A stretch of DNA of 64,000 nucleotides from an uncultured bacterium (GTDB lineage: Bacteria > Bacillota > Clostridia > Oscillospirales > Acutalibacteraceae), in contig CAJMOH010000008.1 of NCBI GenBank assembly GCA_905215055.1, positions 6,417-70,416 on the forward strand. Direction: 5' to 3'. The position numbers were made by a program, and so were the translations under genes. The notes beneath the pieces were generated by a model, which was not told where the DNA came from, ran no database searches, and saw nothing but the letters and a program-made list of their open reading frames with translations. Shown here one piece after another: positions 27,596 to 36,681 of this stretch (position 1 is the stretch's first letter; each line of letters starts with the position of its first letter).

Positions 27596-27709
27596 ATTAT
27601 ATCGTTTTTTGAAAATTTTCTCTACTAAAAACAGGATAGGATTTGTCATTTTTAGGACATAATTTTTTCACATTTTCATTTTTGGGAGCTGATTTTTGCA
27701 CTTTTAGGA
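27596..27709 (-). promoter_or_regulatory. Regulated promoter of the catabolic operon with three direct repeats
   Basis: On the minus strand a TATAAT box (27601-27596) has no good -35. Upstream lie three copies of TCCYAAAARTG, at 27709-27699 (TCCTAAAAGTG), 27687-27677 (TCCCAAAAATG) and 27657-27647 (TCCTAAAAATG). They are spaced 22 and 30 bp, about two and three helical turns. A weak -35 with helically phased repeats is what an AraC-type activator uses, so these are candidate sites for the response regulator encoded next to it. Confidence 0.6.
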
Positions 27710-27723
27710 TATTTCCACAAACA

Positions 27724-27766
27724 AAAACCCTCTCAGCATTTTTCTCCAAACTGCTGAAAGGGTTTT
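27724..27766 (-). terminator. Terminator of the two-component system operon
   Basis: On the minus strand CCCTTTCAGCA pairs with TGCTGAGAGGG (one mismatch), followed by TTTTTGTTTGT. It lies 20 bp past the response-regulator stop and separates it from the binding-protein promoter. Confidence 0.85.
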
Positions 27767-27785
27767 CCATTGGATTTCCAATCGG

Positions 27786-29027
27786 TTACTTGTTTTTTTG
27801 GCGGTAATCCTTTGGGGAAGTCTGATAATAGTTTTGAAATGTTCTTGAGAAATGGGAGAGATTATCGAATCCTACTTTTGACGCAACCAGACTGATAGGT
27901 AGATTAGAGTCTGCCAAAAGTGTTGCCGCCTTTTTCATTTTCTCTGTAAGGATAAAATCCTTTAATGACAAGCCTGTCTCCCTGCGGAACAGCTTGGACA
28001 GATACTCCGGGTTCAGGTGAACCTGGTCAGCTACATCCTGCCGGGAGAGCTTTGACTGGAGATGGTCCCGGATAAAGGACACCGCCTGTTCTACCGGGTC
28101 GCTGCCCTGCCGCTCTGACACATCCTCCCACAGGATCTCCCCTGGCTTGGGGGCGGCAAGCATCCGCTTTTTCAGCTCCCGCAGGGTGGAGCCCAGCTTT
28201 TTGACGGGGGAATCATTGGCGACCCCGCTGACCTGGAACGCCCCCAGGCCGTTAACCTGCCGCAAAAACAAAGCGATCCGCTTGCGGAAGTCTTCCGGCG
28301 CCACTGGTTCTTTGACAAACAGGAACCCCCAGTAGTTACCGGCTTCAATGTTGGCGATGCCCACTTCCCCCTGCTCCCCTTCGAAAGCCTCCGCCAGGAT
28401 GTTAGAGAGAGCGGTGCGCAGCAGTTCATCCGCCCATTTTTTCTGGACCGACTCCCACTGGTGCACTTGCAGCAGCACCAGGTAGGCGGCTGCCCCGCCA
28501 TGCTTCTCCTCATAGAGCTTCTCCAAAGACTGCCAGGTTTCCAGCACATCCTCCTCCCGGTTGCTGAGGCACCGAAGAACCAGGGAGTCAAACACGGCGT
28601 TGCGGTGGCGTCTGTTAAAGCGGGAACTGCGGCGTTCCTCCTGATTGGCTTGGATTTTCCAAACCTGCTTTCCCGCCAATTTTACCAACTGCTCCAGCTC
28701 GGAAAAGCGCACCGGCTGCAAAAGGTAATCGAACACATGCAGGCGCACGCCCTCCCTGGCGTATTGAAAATTGGGGTGGCTGGTGAGAAAAACAATGACG
28801 ATTTCCTGGGAATACTCCGAAACCCACTCCGCCAAGGCGACGCCATCCTCCTCCGGCATTTCTATATCGGTAATCAGCAGATCTATCTGATGATTCATTA
28901 TGAGAAATTTCGCCTCGTAGGAGTTGGTGGCGGTGTACACCTGTTCCACACCCAGGTTTTTCCAATCCAGGCCCTCTTTTAGGCTGTTCACAATCACTTC
29001 CTGGTCATCCACCAGAAGCACGTTCAT
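27786..29027 (-). CDS. Response regulator with AraC-type output domain (YesN type)
   Basis: A 413-residue regulator. The receiver domain (1-120) has VLLVDDQEVIVNSL, phospho-acceptor Asp in LLITDIEMPEEDGV (about 54) and the conserved Lys-type FDYLLQPVRF region. A long linker leads to an AraC double helix-turn-helix (about 310-410), with LSRQDVADQVHLNPEYLSKLFRRE and LVASKVGFDNLSHFSRTFQNYY. It pairs with the histidine kinase whose stop overlaps its start as ATGA. It probably activates the adjoining transporter-hydrolase operon when the extracellular sugar is sensed. Confidence 0.93.
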   Translation of the reverse strand: MNVLLVDDQEVIVNSLKEGLDWKNLGVEQVYTATNSYEAKFLIMNHQIDLLITDIEMPEEDGVALAEWVSEYSQEIVIVFLTSHPNFQYAREGVRLHVFDYLLQPVRFSELEQLVKLAGKQVWKIQANQEERRSSRFNRRHRNAVFDSLVLRCLSNREEDVLETWQSLEKLYEEKHGGAAAYLVLLQVHQWESVQKKWADELLRTALSNILAEAFEGEQGEVGIANIEAGNYWGFLFVKEPVAPEDFRKRIALFLRQVNGLGAFQVSGVANDSPVKKLGSTLRELKKRMLAAPKPGEILWEDVSERQGSDPVEQAVSFIRDHLQSKLSRQDVADQVHLNPEYLSKLFRRETGLSLKDFILTEKMKKAATLLADSNLPISLVASKVGFDNLSHFSRTFQNYYQTSPKDYRQKNK

Positions 29028-30745
29028 GGCTGTTCTGCCCCCTTTGCTGGGCGGATGGGAAAGATAATCTCGCTTTCCGCGCCGCCTCGGTTTTCAAACA
29101 GGAATGAGGCGCTCTCCCCATAGAGGATGGCGCATCGCCGCCGGATATTGGTGATCCCCACGTTTTCCCCCTCCGGCATAACCGCCTCTTTCAACTGAGC
29201 CAGCACCTGCTGGGAATAGCCGGAGCCATTATCTCGGACAATAAGATCCAGGTATTCCCTTCCCTCGTCCTCCAAGTGATAGATGTCCACCTGGATCTTC
29301 AAGGCTTCGTTGGTGTTGCCCAGCTTGGCGTACTTGATGCTGTTCTCCACAAAGGTCTGTACGCAGAGGATGGGCACCAGGGCATTGGGGTCCGGCCGGT
29401 CTTGAAACACCTGGTAGTCAATCTTTCGCCCGGTCATCTCCCGCTGCAAATCCACATAGTTCCGGGTGAACTGGAGCTCTTGTTCCAGCTCGATCTGCTC
29501 CTGCTCCAAGGAGAGCAAATAGCGCATGTGGTTGGAAAGGCGCTGTAAGTATTCCTGGAGCCGGTCCGTATCGTGAAGCAGGGCCAAGGCGTTGACTGTT
29601 TTCAATCCGTTCAAATAAAAATGGGGCTTTAATTGCAGCTGTAAATACTGGATCCGGGCCTTCTGCTTTTCCAGCGCCTCCTCGTAGGTAGCCACCTTCT
29701 GTTTTTCCAAGGCCTGCATCATGTAGCCAAAGGTGTGGTTCACCTCGTCCAGCTCCCGCAGGGAGTAGTGGTTCTTCTCCCCCTGGTACTCGCCGCCTTG
29801 GCGGATGTTTTCCATGGTTTGATTCAGCTCCCGCAGGGGCTGCAGCAGCTGCCGCCGCAAAAAACGAAGCAGCCACACCAGCACCACGATAGAGGCCAAA
29901 AGCGACACAATGCCCACCACCAGCTGCAGGGTAAAAAGCATCTGAACCGACAAGGGGACGCGGGCGACCAGCTGCAGACCTGTTCCCTCGATCCGCTCCC
30001 CCACCACCAGATCCATCCCTTGCTGGTAAACGATGTGAGCGCCGGAGAAGGTCAGCGCCCTGTGGAGAAGAGACTCATCATTTTCGCTTAAGGAGGGAAG
30101 GCTCACTCCATCCCACAAGAAAACCCCGGAGCGGCCGGGCAGCGCCGCCCGGACCGCCTCTATGGCGTTTCCAATGCTGTAAACGCCGTATAGCGTGGCG
30201 TTTCCCTTGGTGTAACCGATGACAGCGTACTCCTCGCCCCCTTCCGGGGACAAAAGGAAGTAGCCCCGGGAGGCCGGCCGGTTGGCGGTGTGGTAGGCTG
30301 TCAAAAGCGCTTTCAGCTGTTCTGTTTGCTCCGGGGGGATTTGCAGAGAATCCACCACATAGGCGCAAATCTCCCTGCCGGTATAGAACACGAAAAAGCC
30401 GCTGATATGCTGGTTGAAGGACATTCGCTGCTCCAACTCCTCCATAAGCTCATAGCGGTAGGAAAGCAAATTCTCGCTGCGGGTATACTCCCCCAGCTGG
30501 GCAAAGTTGTCGTTTTCGTACCACTGCTCCGAAACAGTGGTTTGCAGGCTTTGCAGGGAATTGGCGATTTGGCGGCTCTCCTCCCGCAGCTGCGTCTGCT
30601 GGGTCTGGACAAAGCGCTGCTGCTGGTTGAGGAGCAAGGAGCTGTTCAAAATCACCAGCAGAATGACAATCGCGCTGTAGCTCACTATCGTGGCGGCAGG
30701 TATGATCCTGCCCAAGGAATGTTGTTTTCTTCGATTCTTTTCCAT
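29024..30745 (-). CDS. Sensor histidine kinase (YesM type)
   Basis: A 573-residue membrane kinase. TM1 (about 14-36), a large extracellular sensor (37-285), TM2 (about 286-310, VGIVSLLASIVVLVWLL), a HAMP linker with LLQPLRELNQTMENIRQGG, and a His_kinase domain with QLQLKPHFYLNGLKTVNALAL (His near residue 373). The ATPase end has FVENSIKYAKL and VRDNGSGYS. YesM/YesN pairs in Firmicutes sense plant-wall sugars such as rhamnogalacturonan products. It is followed by its regulator. Confidence 0.93.
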   Translation of the reverse strand: MEKNRRKQHSLGRIIPAATIVSYSAIVILLVILNSSLLLNQQQRFVQTQQTQLREESRQIANSLQSLQTTVSEQWYENDNFAQLGEYTRSENLLSYRYELMEELEQRMSFNQHISGFFVFYTGREICAYVVDSLQIPPEQTEQLKALLTAYHTANRPASRGYFLLSPEGGEEYAVIGYTKGNATLYGVYSIGNAIEAVRAALPGRSGVFLWDGVSLPSLSENDESLLHRALTFSGAHIVYQQGMDLVVGERIEGTGLQLVARVPLSVQMLFTLQLVVGIVSLLASIVVLVWLLRFLRRQLLQPLRELNQTMENIRQGGEYQGEKNHYSLRELDEVNHTFGYMMQALEKQKVATYEEALEKQKARIQYLQLQLKPHFYLNGLKTVNALALLHDTDRLQEYLQRLSNHMRYLLSLEQEQIELEQELQFTRNYVDLQREMTGRKIDYQVFQDRPDPNALVPILCVQTFVENSIKYAKLGNTNEALKIQVDIYHLEDEGREYLDLIVRDNGSGYSQQVLAQLKEAVMPEGENVGITNIRRRCAILYGESASFLFENRGGAESEIIFPIRPAKGAEQP

Positions 30746-30834
30746 AAGCTTTTACCACGCTCACACGAGAAAAGTTGGAATTCAAACTAAATCCGTTCTA
30801 TTTTCATTTATCAAAATTCTCAATATCACACATA

Positions 30835-30862
30835 ATTATAATACAAATTAGGAAAATAACAA
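30835..30862 (-). promoter_or_regulatory. Promoter of the two-component system operon
   Basis: On the minus strand TTGTTA (30862-30857) and TATAAT (30840-30835) are 16 bp apart. They lie 90 bp ahead of the kinase start in an AT-rich stretch unlike the flanks. Confidence 0.65.
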
Positions 30863-30961
30863 GAGAACGGGAAAGATTTTGTGACTATTTCTTACCGTTC
30901 CATCCAAGTCAGCCAAGTGTGGCCACAAACGGAACCCATATCCAGGCAGTTGACAGCTTTC

Positions 30962-32908
30962 TTATATATTCAAGGATGTTCTAATATTTATTATTCCATA
31001 CCCCAAAATTTCCCCATACCCCACGGGATAGCTATTCCTCCGCACCATATCTCCAGAATTTCCTTCAATGGTGTAGACCCGGCCGTTTTCCACCCGTTCT
31101 ACGATACCCACATGGTCGGCAATGAGGGAATCACTTCCGTACCACTTGAAGAAAATGAGCATTCCTGGCTCGGGGGTGGCGCTGCCAGGCAGCCATTGGC
31201 CCCGGGACTGGAACCAGTTGACCCCGGTGCCCACCCCAGAGAATTTGGGAAGGGCGCCGCTGTCCAGTAATCCGCACTGCTCGGCGCACCAGGAGACAAA
31301 GATAGCGCACCATTCCACCCGGCTGGAGAAACCATACCAGCTCCAGTACGGTGCGCCGCCCACATTGCCCACCTGGGATTGGGCCACCGCCACCAAGTCC
31401 CCATTGCCGCCGCCCAGGGCGACGCCGTAGAGCAACTCATTCCACAAGCCGTCATATTCCGGGGAGAGCAGCTCTTGCAGTTGCTCTTTTTGGTCTGTGC
31501 CAAAGCCCAGCTGTTCCGCCATCTCCTGGGCGGTCTTGTGGGACACAGAGATGACCAACACGGTGAACTCTGCCTCCACAGCCGCCCCATTCTCGCTTTC
31601 TGTGGTTTCCATGCGGGTCTCCACCCTGGCGGTGAGTTGGTTCATCTCCCAGAACACCTCGGCAAGCAAACCCAGCTTTTCCTCGTCCATGGAGGCCACC
31701 TCCTGGCCCTCTGGATCGGTGGTGACCTTCACCGCGTAAACAGCCAGCACCTCTTTCCACGCCGATTGGCTGCCGGTGATCTCCAAAGTGTCATGGGGAT
31801 TGCTCGATTGGATTTCTTCCAGCCTTTCCTGGTACTCCTGATTCACCTGGGCAATGGCAGTGCGGATGGTCTGGCCCGTGCCGGTGTCCTCCCCGGAGAA
31901 GAAAATGCCGAAGCAGGAGCCAACCACCAACCCAATCAGACAGATCACCACAGCCACAAGCACCGCCACCCAGCCCCCGGCAAGAAGGGCCGTTGCCAGG
32001 GCTTTGGCGGCGGCAATGGCAGCTTTGATGGCCTTGGCCGTGACTTTGGCCGCCTGTTTTGCCGTACGCGCGGCGGCCTGCGCCTTGGCCCGTGCCGTCT
32101 GCACCCGCCGGGCGGACTGCTTCGCGGCTTTGGCGGCGGCTTTCGTTTGGGCCGCTGCCCGCTGGCTGGTCTTGATACCGGCGCTGCTCCGTTCCGCTGT
32201 CTTGATGGAATGGGCGGCGGTTTTCACGTTCCCCTTGGCGGGCGTTTTGACTGCCATCCCCTCCCTTTTCCAAGCAGCAGGAGGGGTTCTTTTACGGACG
32301 GAACCCTGGGACGTTTGACCCTTCCTTTGTTGTGGGGAGGAATACCCAGCCCTCTCCCCCTCCTTGTGGGAGGGGGACGCTTTGGCAAGGGGACGCTGTT
32401 CCTCCTGCCGGGTGTTCTCTACTGCGCCCTTCAGCTCTCGGAAACTTTCCCGCGCCTGTTTCACGCGGGGTTTTACTTGGGAAAGGCTCTCCCTCCCCAT
32501 TTGCTCCACACGATGGAGAGCGGAATCCGCCGCACTCTTTCCCGTTTCGCCGACCTGCTCGGTAGCCTGGACGGATGGATTCTCCTGTTGATCCTGCTTG
32601 GCGGGCTGCTCTGAAACTTCCGCCTTTTTCGCCTTTAAGAAGGCCGCTTTCATCTGTTCTCCGGGAGAGGAAGTTTTTAGAATTTTCCCCTTGGTGCATG
32701 GCGCACGCCCCAGTTGCTCGGAATGTACTGTCCCGGCCTGGTTAGAGGTTCCCGCCTCCCCCAAGGGGGGCGGGGACGTGCCGGAAACCTCCCCGGCTTT
32801 CCGCTGCTTTCCCCGGATATACGCCTGCTTCATGCGCTTGCCCGGCTCCCCTGCGGACTTCAGGGTTTTCACCTCTTGGGCCGCCTTTGTTTTGATATCC
32901 TTACCCAT
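30962..32908 (-). CDS. CD1108-family conjugation protein with CHAP peptidoglycan hydrolase domain
   Basis: A 648-residue protein. Residues 1-290 are very basic and Ala/Lys-rich (probably cytoplasmic and partly coiled). A membrane helix follows near 305-340 (LAGGWVAVLVAVVICLIGLVV). Then an extracytoplasmic stalk leads to a CHAP domain (about 515-640) with the nucleophile Cys in VEWCAIFVSWCAEQCG, then DHVGIVERVENGRVYTIEGNSG. It would open peptidoglycan for the mating channel, as VirB1/TcpG-type proteins do. It overlaps the virB4 stop, a conserved pairing in these elements. Confidence 0.88.
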   Translation of the reverse strand: MGKDIKTKAAQEVKTLKSAGEPGKRMKQAYIRGKQRKAGEVSGTSPPPLGEAGTSNQAGTVHSEQLGRAPCTKGKILKTSSPGEQMKAAFLKAKKAEVSEQPAKQDQQENPSVQATEQVGETGKSAADSALHRVEQMGRESLSQVKPRVKQARESFRELKGAVENTRQEEQRPLAKASPSHKEGERAGYSSPQQRKGQTSQGSVRKRTPPAAWKREGMAVKTPAKGNVKTAAHSIKTAERSSAGIKTSQRAAAQTKAAAKAAKQSARRVQTARAKAQAAARTAKQAAKVTAKAIKAAIAAAKALATALLAGGWVAVLVAVVICLIGLVVGSCFGIFFSGEDTGTGQTIRTAIAQVNQEYQERLEEIQSSNPHDTLEITGSQSAWKEVLAVYAVKVTTDPEGQEVASMDEEKLGLLAEVFWEMNQLTARVETRMETTESENGAAVEAEFTVLVISVSHKTAQEMAEQLGFGTDQKEQLQELLSPEYDGLWNELLYGVALGGGNGDLVAVAQSQVGNVGGAPYWSWYGFSSRVEWCAIFVSWCAEQCGLLDSGALPKFSGVGTGVNWFQSRGQWLPGSATPEPGMLIFFKWYGSDSLIADHVGIVERVENGRVYTIEGNSGDMVRRNSYPVGYGEILGYGIINIRTSLNI

Positions 32909-35243
32909 GGGCGCCTCCGAACACGCCCTCGCCGGGCTTGGTGGTCATCAGCTGGTAGAGTTTCGTGTCCTTGGGGAAACGGTTGACAAAGGGCACCAAA
33001 GCGCTGCCGTAGCGCAGGAGACCGCAGCCAGCGTCCGCGTTGGTGACGTAGCTCATCTGTTCCTTGGAGATGTTCAAGAGCTTGGAGAGTTTCTCCCGGT
33101 CGGACGCCGCCTGGTTCAGCATGACGATGAATTCCGAGTTGGAGAGCATGGTGCTGGCCTGCACGGAATCCAAGAGGTACTCCACATTTTGGGTAATGGC
33201 TGTGGGGTAGGCTCCCCGCTTGCGGAACTGCCGCCAGGCCGAGTTAAAGAAAATGCCGCTCTGCTCATTCTCGAACACCACATGGAACTCATCAATAAAG
33301 ACGTGGGTGCGTTTGCCCCGCTTCCAGTTGAGGGTGACCCGGTTGAGGATGGTGTCGGTAATCACCAGCAGGCCCGTGGGCTTCAGCTGCTCCCCCAGGC
33401 TGTGAATGTCGAACACCACAATGCGTTTGTCCAAGTCCACAGTGCTTTCCTTGCCGAAGATGTCCAAGGAGCCGGTGGTGAACAGCTCCAGGGAGAGGGC
33501 AATGTCCTGGGCTTTCTCCTCCGGCTGCTCCAGCAGCTTATTCCTCAGGTCACAGAGGGTGGCGGGTTTTCCAGTCCGCTCCGCCTCCTGGTACACCAGG
33601 GCCGTACACCGGTCGATGATGGATTTGTGCTGCGGGCCCACACCCCGCCGGTCGATCTGCTCGATGAGGGACATGACAAACTGGGACTTTTCTACAATGG
33701 GGTTCTGTTCGCCGTAGCCCTCCACCATGTACATGGCGTTGAGGCGGTCTTTCCCGCCGGCGGCCATGTGGATCACCGCGGCGTCCTCCCGGCCCAAGGT
33801 CTGGCACAGGGGGCCGAACTCGTTTTCCGGGTCGCAGATCAGCACATCGTCCTCCGTGTTGAGAATGAGAAAAGCGATCTGCTCCTTGGAGAGGAAGGAT
33901 TTGCCGGAACCAGGCACCCCTAACTGGAACGCTGACTGGTTCAAGAGGATCCCCTTGTTACACAGAAGCAGGTTGTGGGAGATGGCGTTCTCCCCAAAGT
34001 AGATACCGCCCTTGTCCTGGATCTCCTGGACTTTGAAGGGCATGAACACCGCCAGACTTTCCGTGGTGAGGGTACGAAAGGCGTTGATTTTCCGCACACC
34101 TATGGGCAGGGCGGTGTTGAGGCCGTCCATCTGCTGGAATTTCAGCACCGCCATCTGGCACATCTGCTTCCGGGCCACCGACTGGATGGACTCCGTGTCG
34201 CTTTGCAGCTGTTGATAGCTGTCTGCCATAATGACCAAAGTGAGAACGCAGAGCATCATCCGCTGGTCCCGGGTGGTCAGGTCGTTTAAGAACTCCTTGC
34301 TCTCCTTCCGCTGCAGCTCCATGTCGTAGGAGACGACGGCGGAGAAGTTGTTGTTCTGGTTCTGCCGCCGCTGCCAATTCGTAATATTCGTCTCCACGCC
34401 TAATAAACGGTTTTCCACCTCCCGCACCGCCTCGTCCGTGGGGACGGGAAGGATGTCTATGGAAAGCATGAGATTCCGGTTCAAGTCCGTCAGCTCGTTG
34501 ACCATCTCATCTTTGATGTAGTTGGCGTACTCCTTCAGGTACAGCACCCGGCAGTATTTGTCCCCCAGCTTCAGATGGTCGGAAAGGCGCTCCACACTGT
34601 CGGGGCAAATGCCGTCCTTAAAGCTGTGCCCCAGCCGGGCGGACTGGGAGAGATCAAAATGGAAGGCGTCCTCCTCCCCAGGGCGGTAGAAATCGTGGAG
34701 GATGCGAAGGCGTTCGGAGGTATCCAGCTCTTTGCACTTGGAGCCAAGGGCCGCAAAGTGAGCGGTTAAGTCCGCACCCACCCGGGCGAAGTACGACCGG
34801 GCCTCCTCCACATTTTTCTTGGCGACAGAAAGGGTCAGGTACTTCTCCTGCGTGATGCCGTTAGCCCCTGTGGCCTTGTCCAAAAGCATCTGGTTGTACT
34901 CCCGGCGGTACTCATCCCGGAAATCCCCCCGCAGAGGCATGAGGATGGAATCCTCAAAGTGGGCTTTGTTCAGCCGCCGGTTGTTGATGGTCAGTTTGGC
35001 AGACGCCCCGCTGTCCAGGGAATTGAGCAGCTCCGAATAGGAGAGGAACATGGCTTCCTTGTCCTCCCGGCTGGCCACCCGGTAGTTGATATCCGTAAAC
35101 TGAAACGTCTTGGTATACAGGTTGCCGCACAGAAAAAAGCCGTCCTTCCAAACGCGGCGGATGGGGATGACATCCTGCACCCGACGGGGGACAGCGTAGC
35201 GCTCTTTTTCCAGCTTTCGCTGGTTATTTAGAGTTTTCAGCAT
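32901..35243 (-). CDS. virB4: VirB4-type conjugation ATPase
   Basis: A 780-residue ATPase. Walker A GVPGSGKSFLSKEQ lies near residue 445 and Walker B HVFIDEFHVVF near 648. Late motifs AWRQFRKRGAYPTAITQN and NSEFIVMLNQAASDREKL are typical of the VirB4/TraE family that powers type IV secretion channels at the membrane. It lies between prgI and the CHAP protein and overlaps both, as in other Firmicutes elements. Confidence 0.95.
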   Translation of the reverse strand: MLKTLNNQRKLEKERYAVPRRVQDVIPIRRVWKDGFFLCGNLYTKTFQFTDINYRVASREDKEAMFLSYSELLNSLDSGASAKLTINNRRLNKAHFEDSILMPLRGDFRDEYRREYNQMLLDKATGANGITQEKYLTLSVAKKNVEEARSYFARVGADLTAHFAALGSKCKELDTSERLRILHDFYRPGEEDAFHFDLSQSARLGHSFKDGICPDSVERLSDHLKLGDKYCRVLYLKEYANYIKDEMVNELTDLNRNLMLSIDILPVPTDEAVREVENRLLGVETNITNWQRRQNQNNNFSAVVSYDMELQRKESKEFLNDLTTRDQRMMLCVLTLVIMADSYQQLQSDTESIQSVARKQMCQMAVLKFQQMDGLNTALPIGVRKINAFRTLTTESLAVFMPFKVQEIQDKGGIYFGENAISHNLLLCNKGILLNQSAFQLGVPGSGKSFLSKEQIAFLILNTEDDVLICDPENEFGPLCQTLGREDAAVIHMAAGGKDRLNAMYMVEGYGEQNPIVEKSQFVMSLIEQIDRRGVGPQHKSIIDRCTALVYQEAERTGKPATLCDLRNKLLEQPEEKAQDIALSLELFTTGSLDIFGKESTVDLDKRIVVFDIHSLGEQLKPTGLLVITDTILNRVTLNWKRGKRTHVFIDEFHVVFENEQSGIFFNSAWRQFRKRGAYPTAITQNVEYLLDSVQASTMLSNSEFIVMLNQAASDREKLSKLLNISKEQMSYVTNADAGCGLLRYGSALVPFVNRFPKDTKLYQLMTTKPGEGVFGGAHG

Positions 35244-35572
35244 CCTTTCTCCCCTTTCAAAAGTTCGTAGTAAAGGTTTTGTGGTTCACATTTCAGCTGC
35301 TTGGGCTCCAGCAGCTCCGAGCGAATCCAGGCCCAGAGAAACTGTTCGGCAGTCATGCCGTGGTAGGTAATGAATCCCAGGGCGGCAAAGGGAGCCGCCC
35401 CCAGGACGCACACCCAGGACAAAGTTTCCAAGCCGACGTAGGGCCGCAGCAAAAAGTACAGCCCCACCGCCACGGCTATGGCCAGCACGGAGAACACGCA
35501 CTGGCGCAGGCTCAGGCCGAAAAACATGGATTCGGTGTAGCTACGGATTTCACGGTTGATTTTGACTTCCAA
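35237..35572 (-). CDS. PrgI family conjugation membrane protein
   Basis: A 111-residue protein with two closely spaced membrane helices (VFSVLAIAVAVGLYFLL and LSWVCVLGAAPFAALGFITY). It has the PrgI family opening EVKINREIRSYTESMFFGLSLRQ and the mark MTAEQFLWAWIRSE. It is the VirB3-like partner of VirB4. A TTG start at 35572 with GAGGTGAT upstream gives the usual family N terminus; a TTG at 35587 adds five residues. The next gene, virB4, overlaps its end. Confidence 0.88.
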   Translation of the reverse strand: MEVKINREIRSYTESMFFGLSLRQCVFSVLAIAVAVGLYFLLRPYVGLETLSWVCVLGAAPFAALGFITYHGMTAEQFLWAWIRSELLEPKQLKCEPQNLYYELLKGEKGC

Positions 35573-35576
35573 AATA

Positions 35577-35792
35577 TCACCTCGCAATCACATCGCCGGT
35601 TTCCAGGTAAACAATGCTGCTTTTGGGAATATAAGAAAATCCCAGAATTGGGTCACCCACGGTCAAGATCTCGTCAGGGGCTGCTTTTGAAAAGCGCCCC
35701 ACAATCCCCTTTTCAGCGGGCAGGTCGTAATCTTCCATCATCTGGATTGCGGTTCCGTCGATTAAGTGCAGCACATAGATTTGATAACTCAT
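35577..35792 (-). CDS. Small conserved conjugation-operon protein, function unknown
   Basis: A 71-residue soluble protein (YQIYVLHLIDGTAIQMMEDY, then GFSYIPKSSIVYLETGDVIA). It has AAAGGAGGAAAA ahead of its ATG and sits tightly between the VirB6-like gene and prgI. A longer in-frame reading upstream overlaps the VirB6-like gene and is not real. I do not recognise the family. The compact beta-rich pattern suggests a small accessory subunit. Confidence 0.7.
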   Translation of the reverse strand: MSYQIYVLHLIDGTAIQMMEDYDLPAEKGIVGRFSKAAPDEILTVGDPILGFSYIPKSSIVYLETGDVIAR

Positions 35793-35806
35793 TTTTCCTC
35801 CTTTTT

Positions 35807-36643
35807 TTACAATCCCATCATCTCCCGCACGATGCGGTCGGCCATTTTCACGCTGCCCACTAAAACCAGCATATTGAAGATAAGCTCCCCAATGTAGCTC
35901 CACACCTGGGTAACCGCTGCGGCATCCGCATCCACCACCGGTGGGGCGGCGGCGAACAGGGAAAAAATGACGCAGGCCAGCACGATGATGGCCCCCTCCA
36001 AGCACACGGCCGCGTAGCTTTTGAGAAAGCTCTTGCCCACGTTCTGGGTGGGCTCCCCGGCAAAGGTGGAAAGAGGCACCGGGGCGATGGCCGTGTACAG
36101 GTACAGGCGGAAAAACCGCCCGTACACGGTCAGGATCATCAGGAAGGACAGCACGGTGATGAACATCCCGCCGATAAGGGTCACCGCCCACAGGGGGATG
36201 GACTCGAAAAAGCCGCAGTCCTCCACCGCCGTGACGATCTCCTCCGGCAGCACCATGTCCCCGGCAGCCCCCAGGCCGGAGGCGTTGAGGATGGTGGACA
36301 CCAAACCCTGAATGATGTCAAACAGGGCCAGCATCAGCTCCAGGCCGTAGGTAACCACTCCCTTTGCCAGGGCGAACCGGACAAACAGTTTCAAGGCCAC
36401 CTCCGGGCGCTTCACCTCAGCAAAGCTGCCACAAGTCCGCATGACCCCTACCAGAAAGAACAGCACCAGCAGCGCCAGTCCCACTGCCCGGATGGCATCG
36501 TGGATGTTGAGGATCACACCCCAGATAGCGCCGCCCTTAAACTCTGCGGGGCTTTGGGCAATGAGCTGCCAAATCTCCGTCAGGTACTTGTTCCAGGTGT
36601 CCAGGGCGTTTTGCAGGTTCTGTACCACCCAGTTGTCGCTCAT
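35807..36643 (-). CDS. VirB6/TrbL-like conjugation membrane protein (CD0415/CD1112 family)
   Basis: A 278-residue polytopic protein with about five to six helices (AVGLALLVLFFLVGVM, VTLIGGMFITVLSFLMILTVY, GAIIVLACVIFSLFAA). Soluble segments are typical of the CD1112 family, such as WNKYLTEIWQLIAQSPAEF and ERVFF-like loops before a late FAGEPTQNVGKSFLKSYAAV. It forms part of the inner channel of the type IV machine. It lies between Maff2 and the small gene upstream of prgI. The ATG has GGAGGG six bases away. Confidence 0.88.
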   Translation of the reverse strand: MSDNWVVQNLQNALDTWNKYLTEIWQLIAQSPAEFKGGAIWGVILNIHDAIRAVGLALLVLFFLVGVMRTCGSFAEVKRPEVALKLFVRFALAKGVVTYGLELMLALFDIIQGLVSTILNASGLGAAGDMVLPEEIVTAVEDCGFFESIPLWAVTLIGGMFITVLSFLMILTVYGRFFRLYLYTAIAPVPLSTFAGEPTQNVGKSFLKSYAAVCLEGAIIVLACVIFSLFAAAPPVVDADAAAVTQVWSYIGELIFNMLVLVGSVKMADRIVREMMGL

Positions 36644-36681
36644 GACGCTCCCTCCTTTCCGTTAAAATAGAGTGCCACGGT

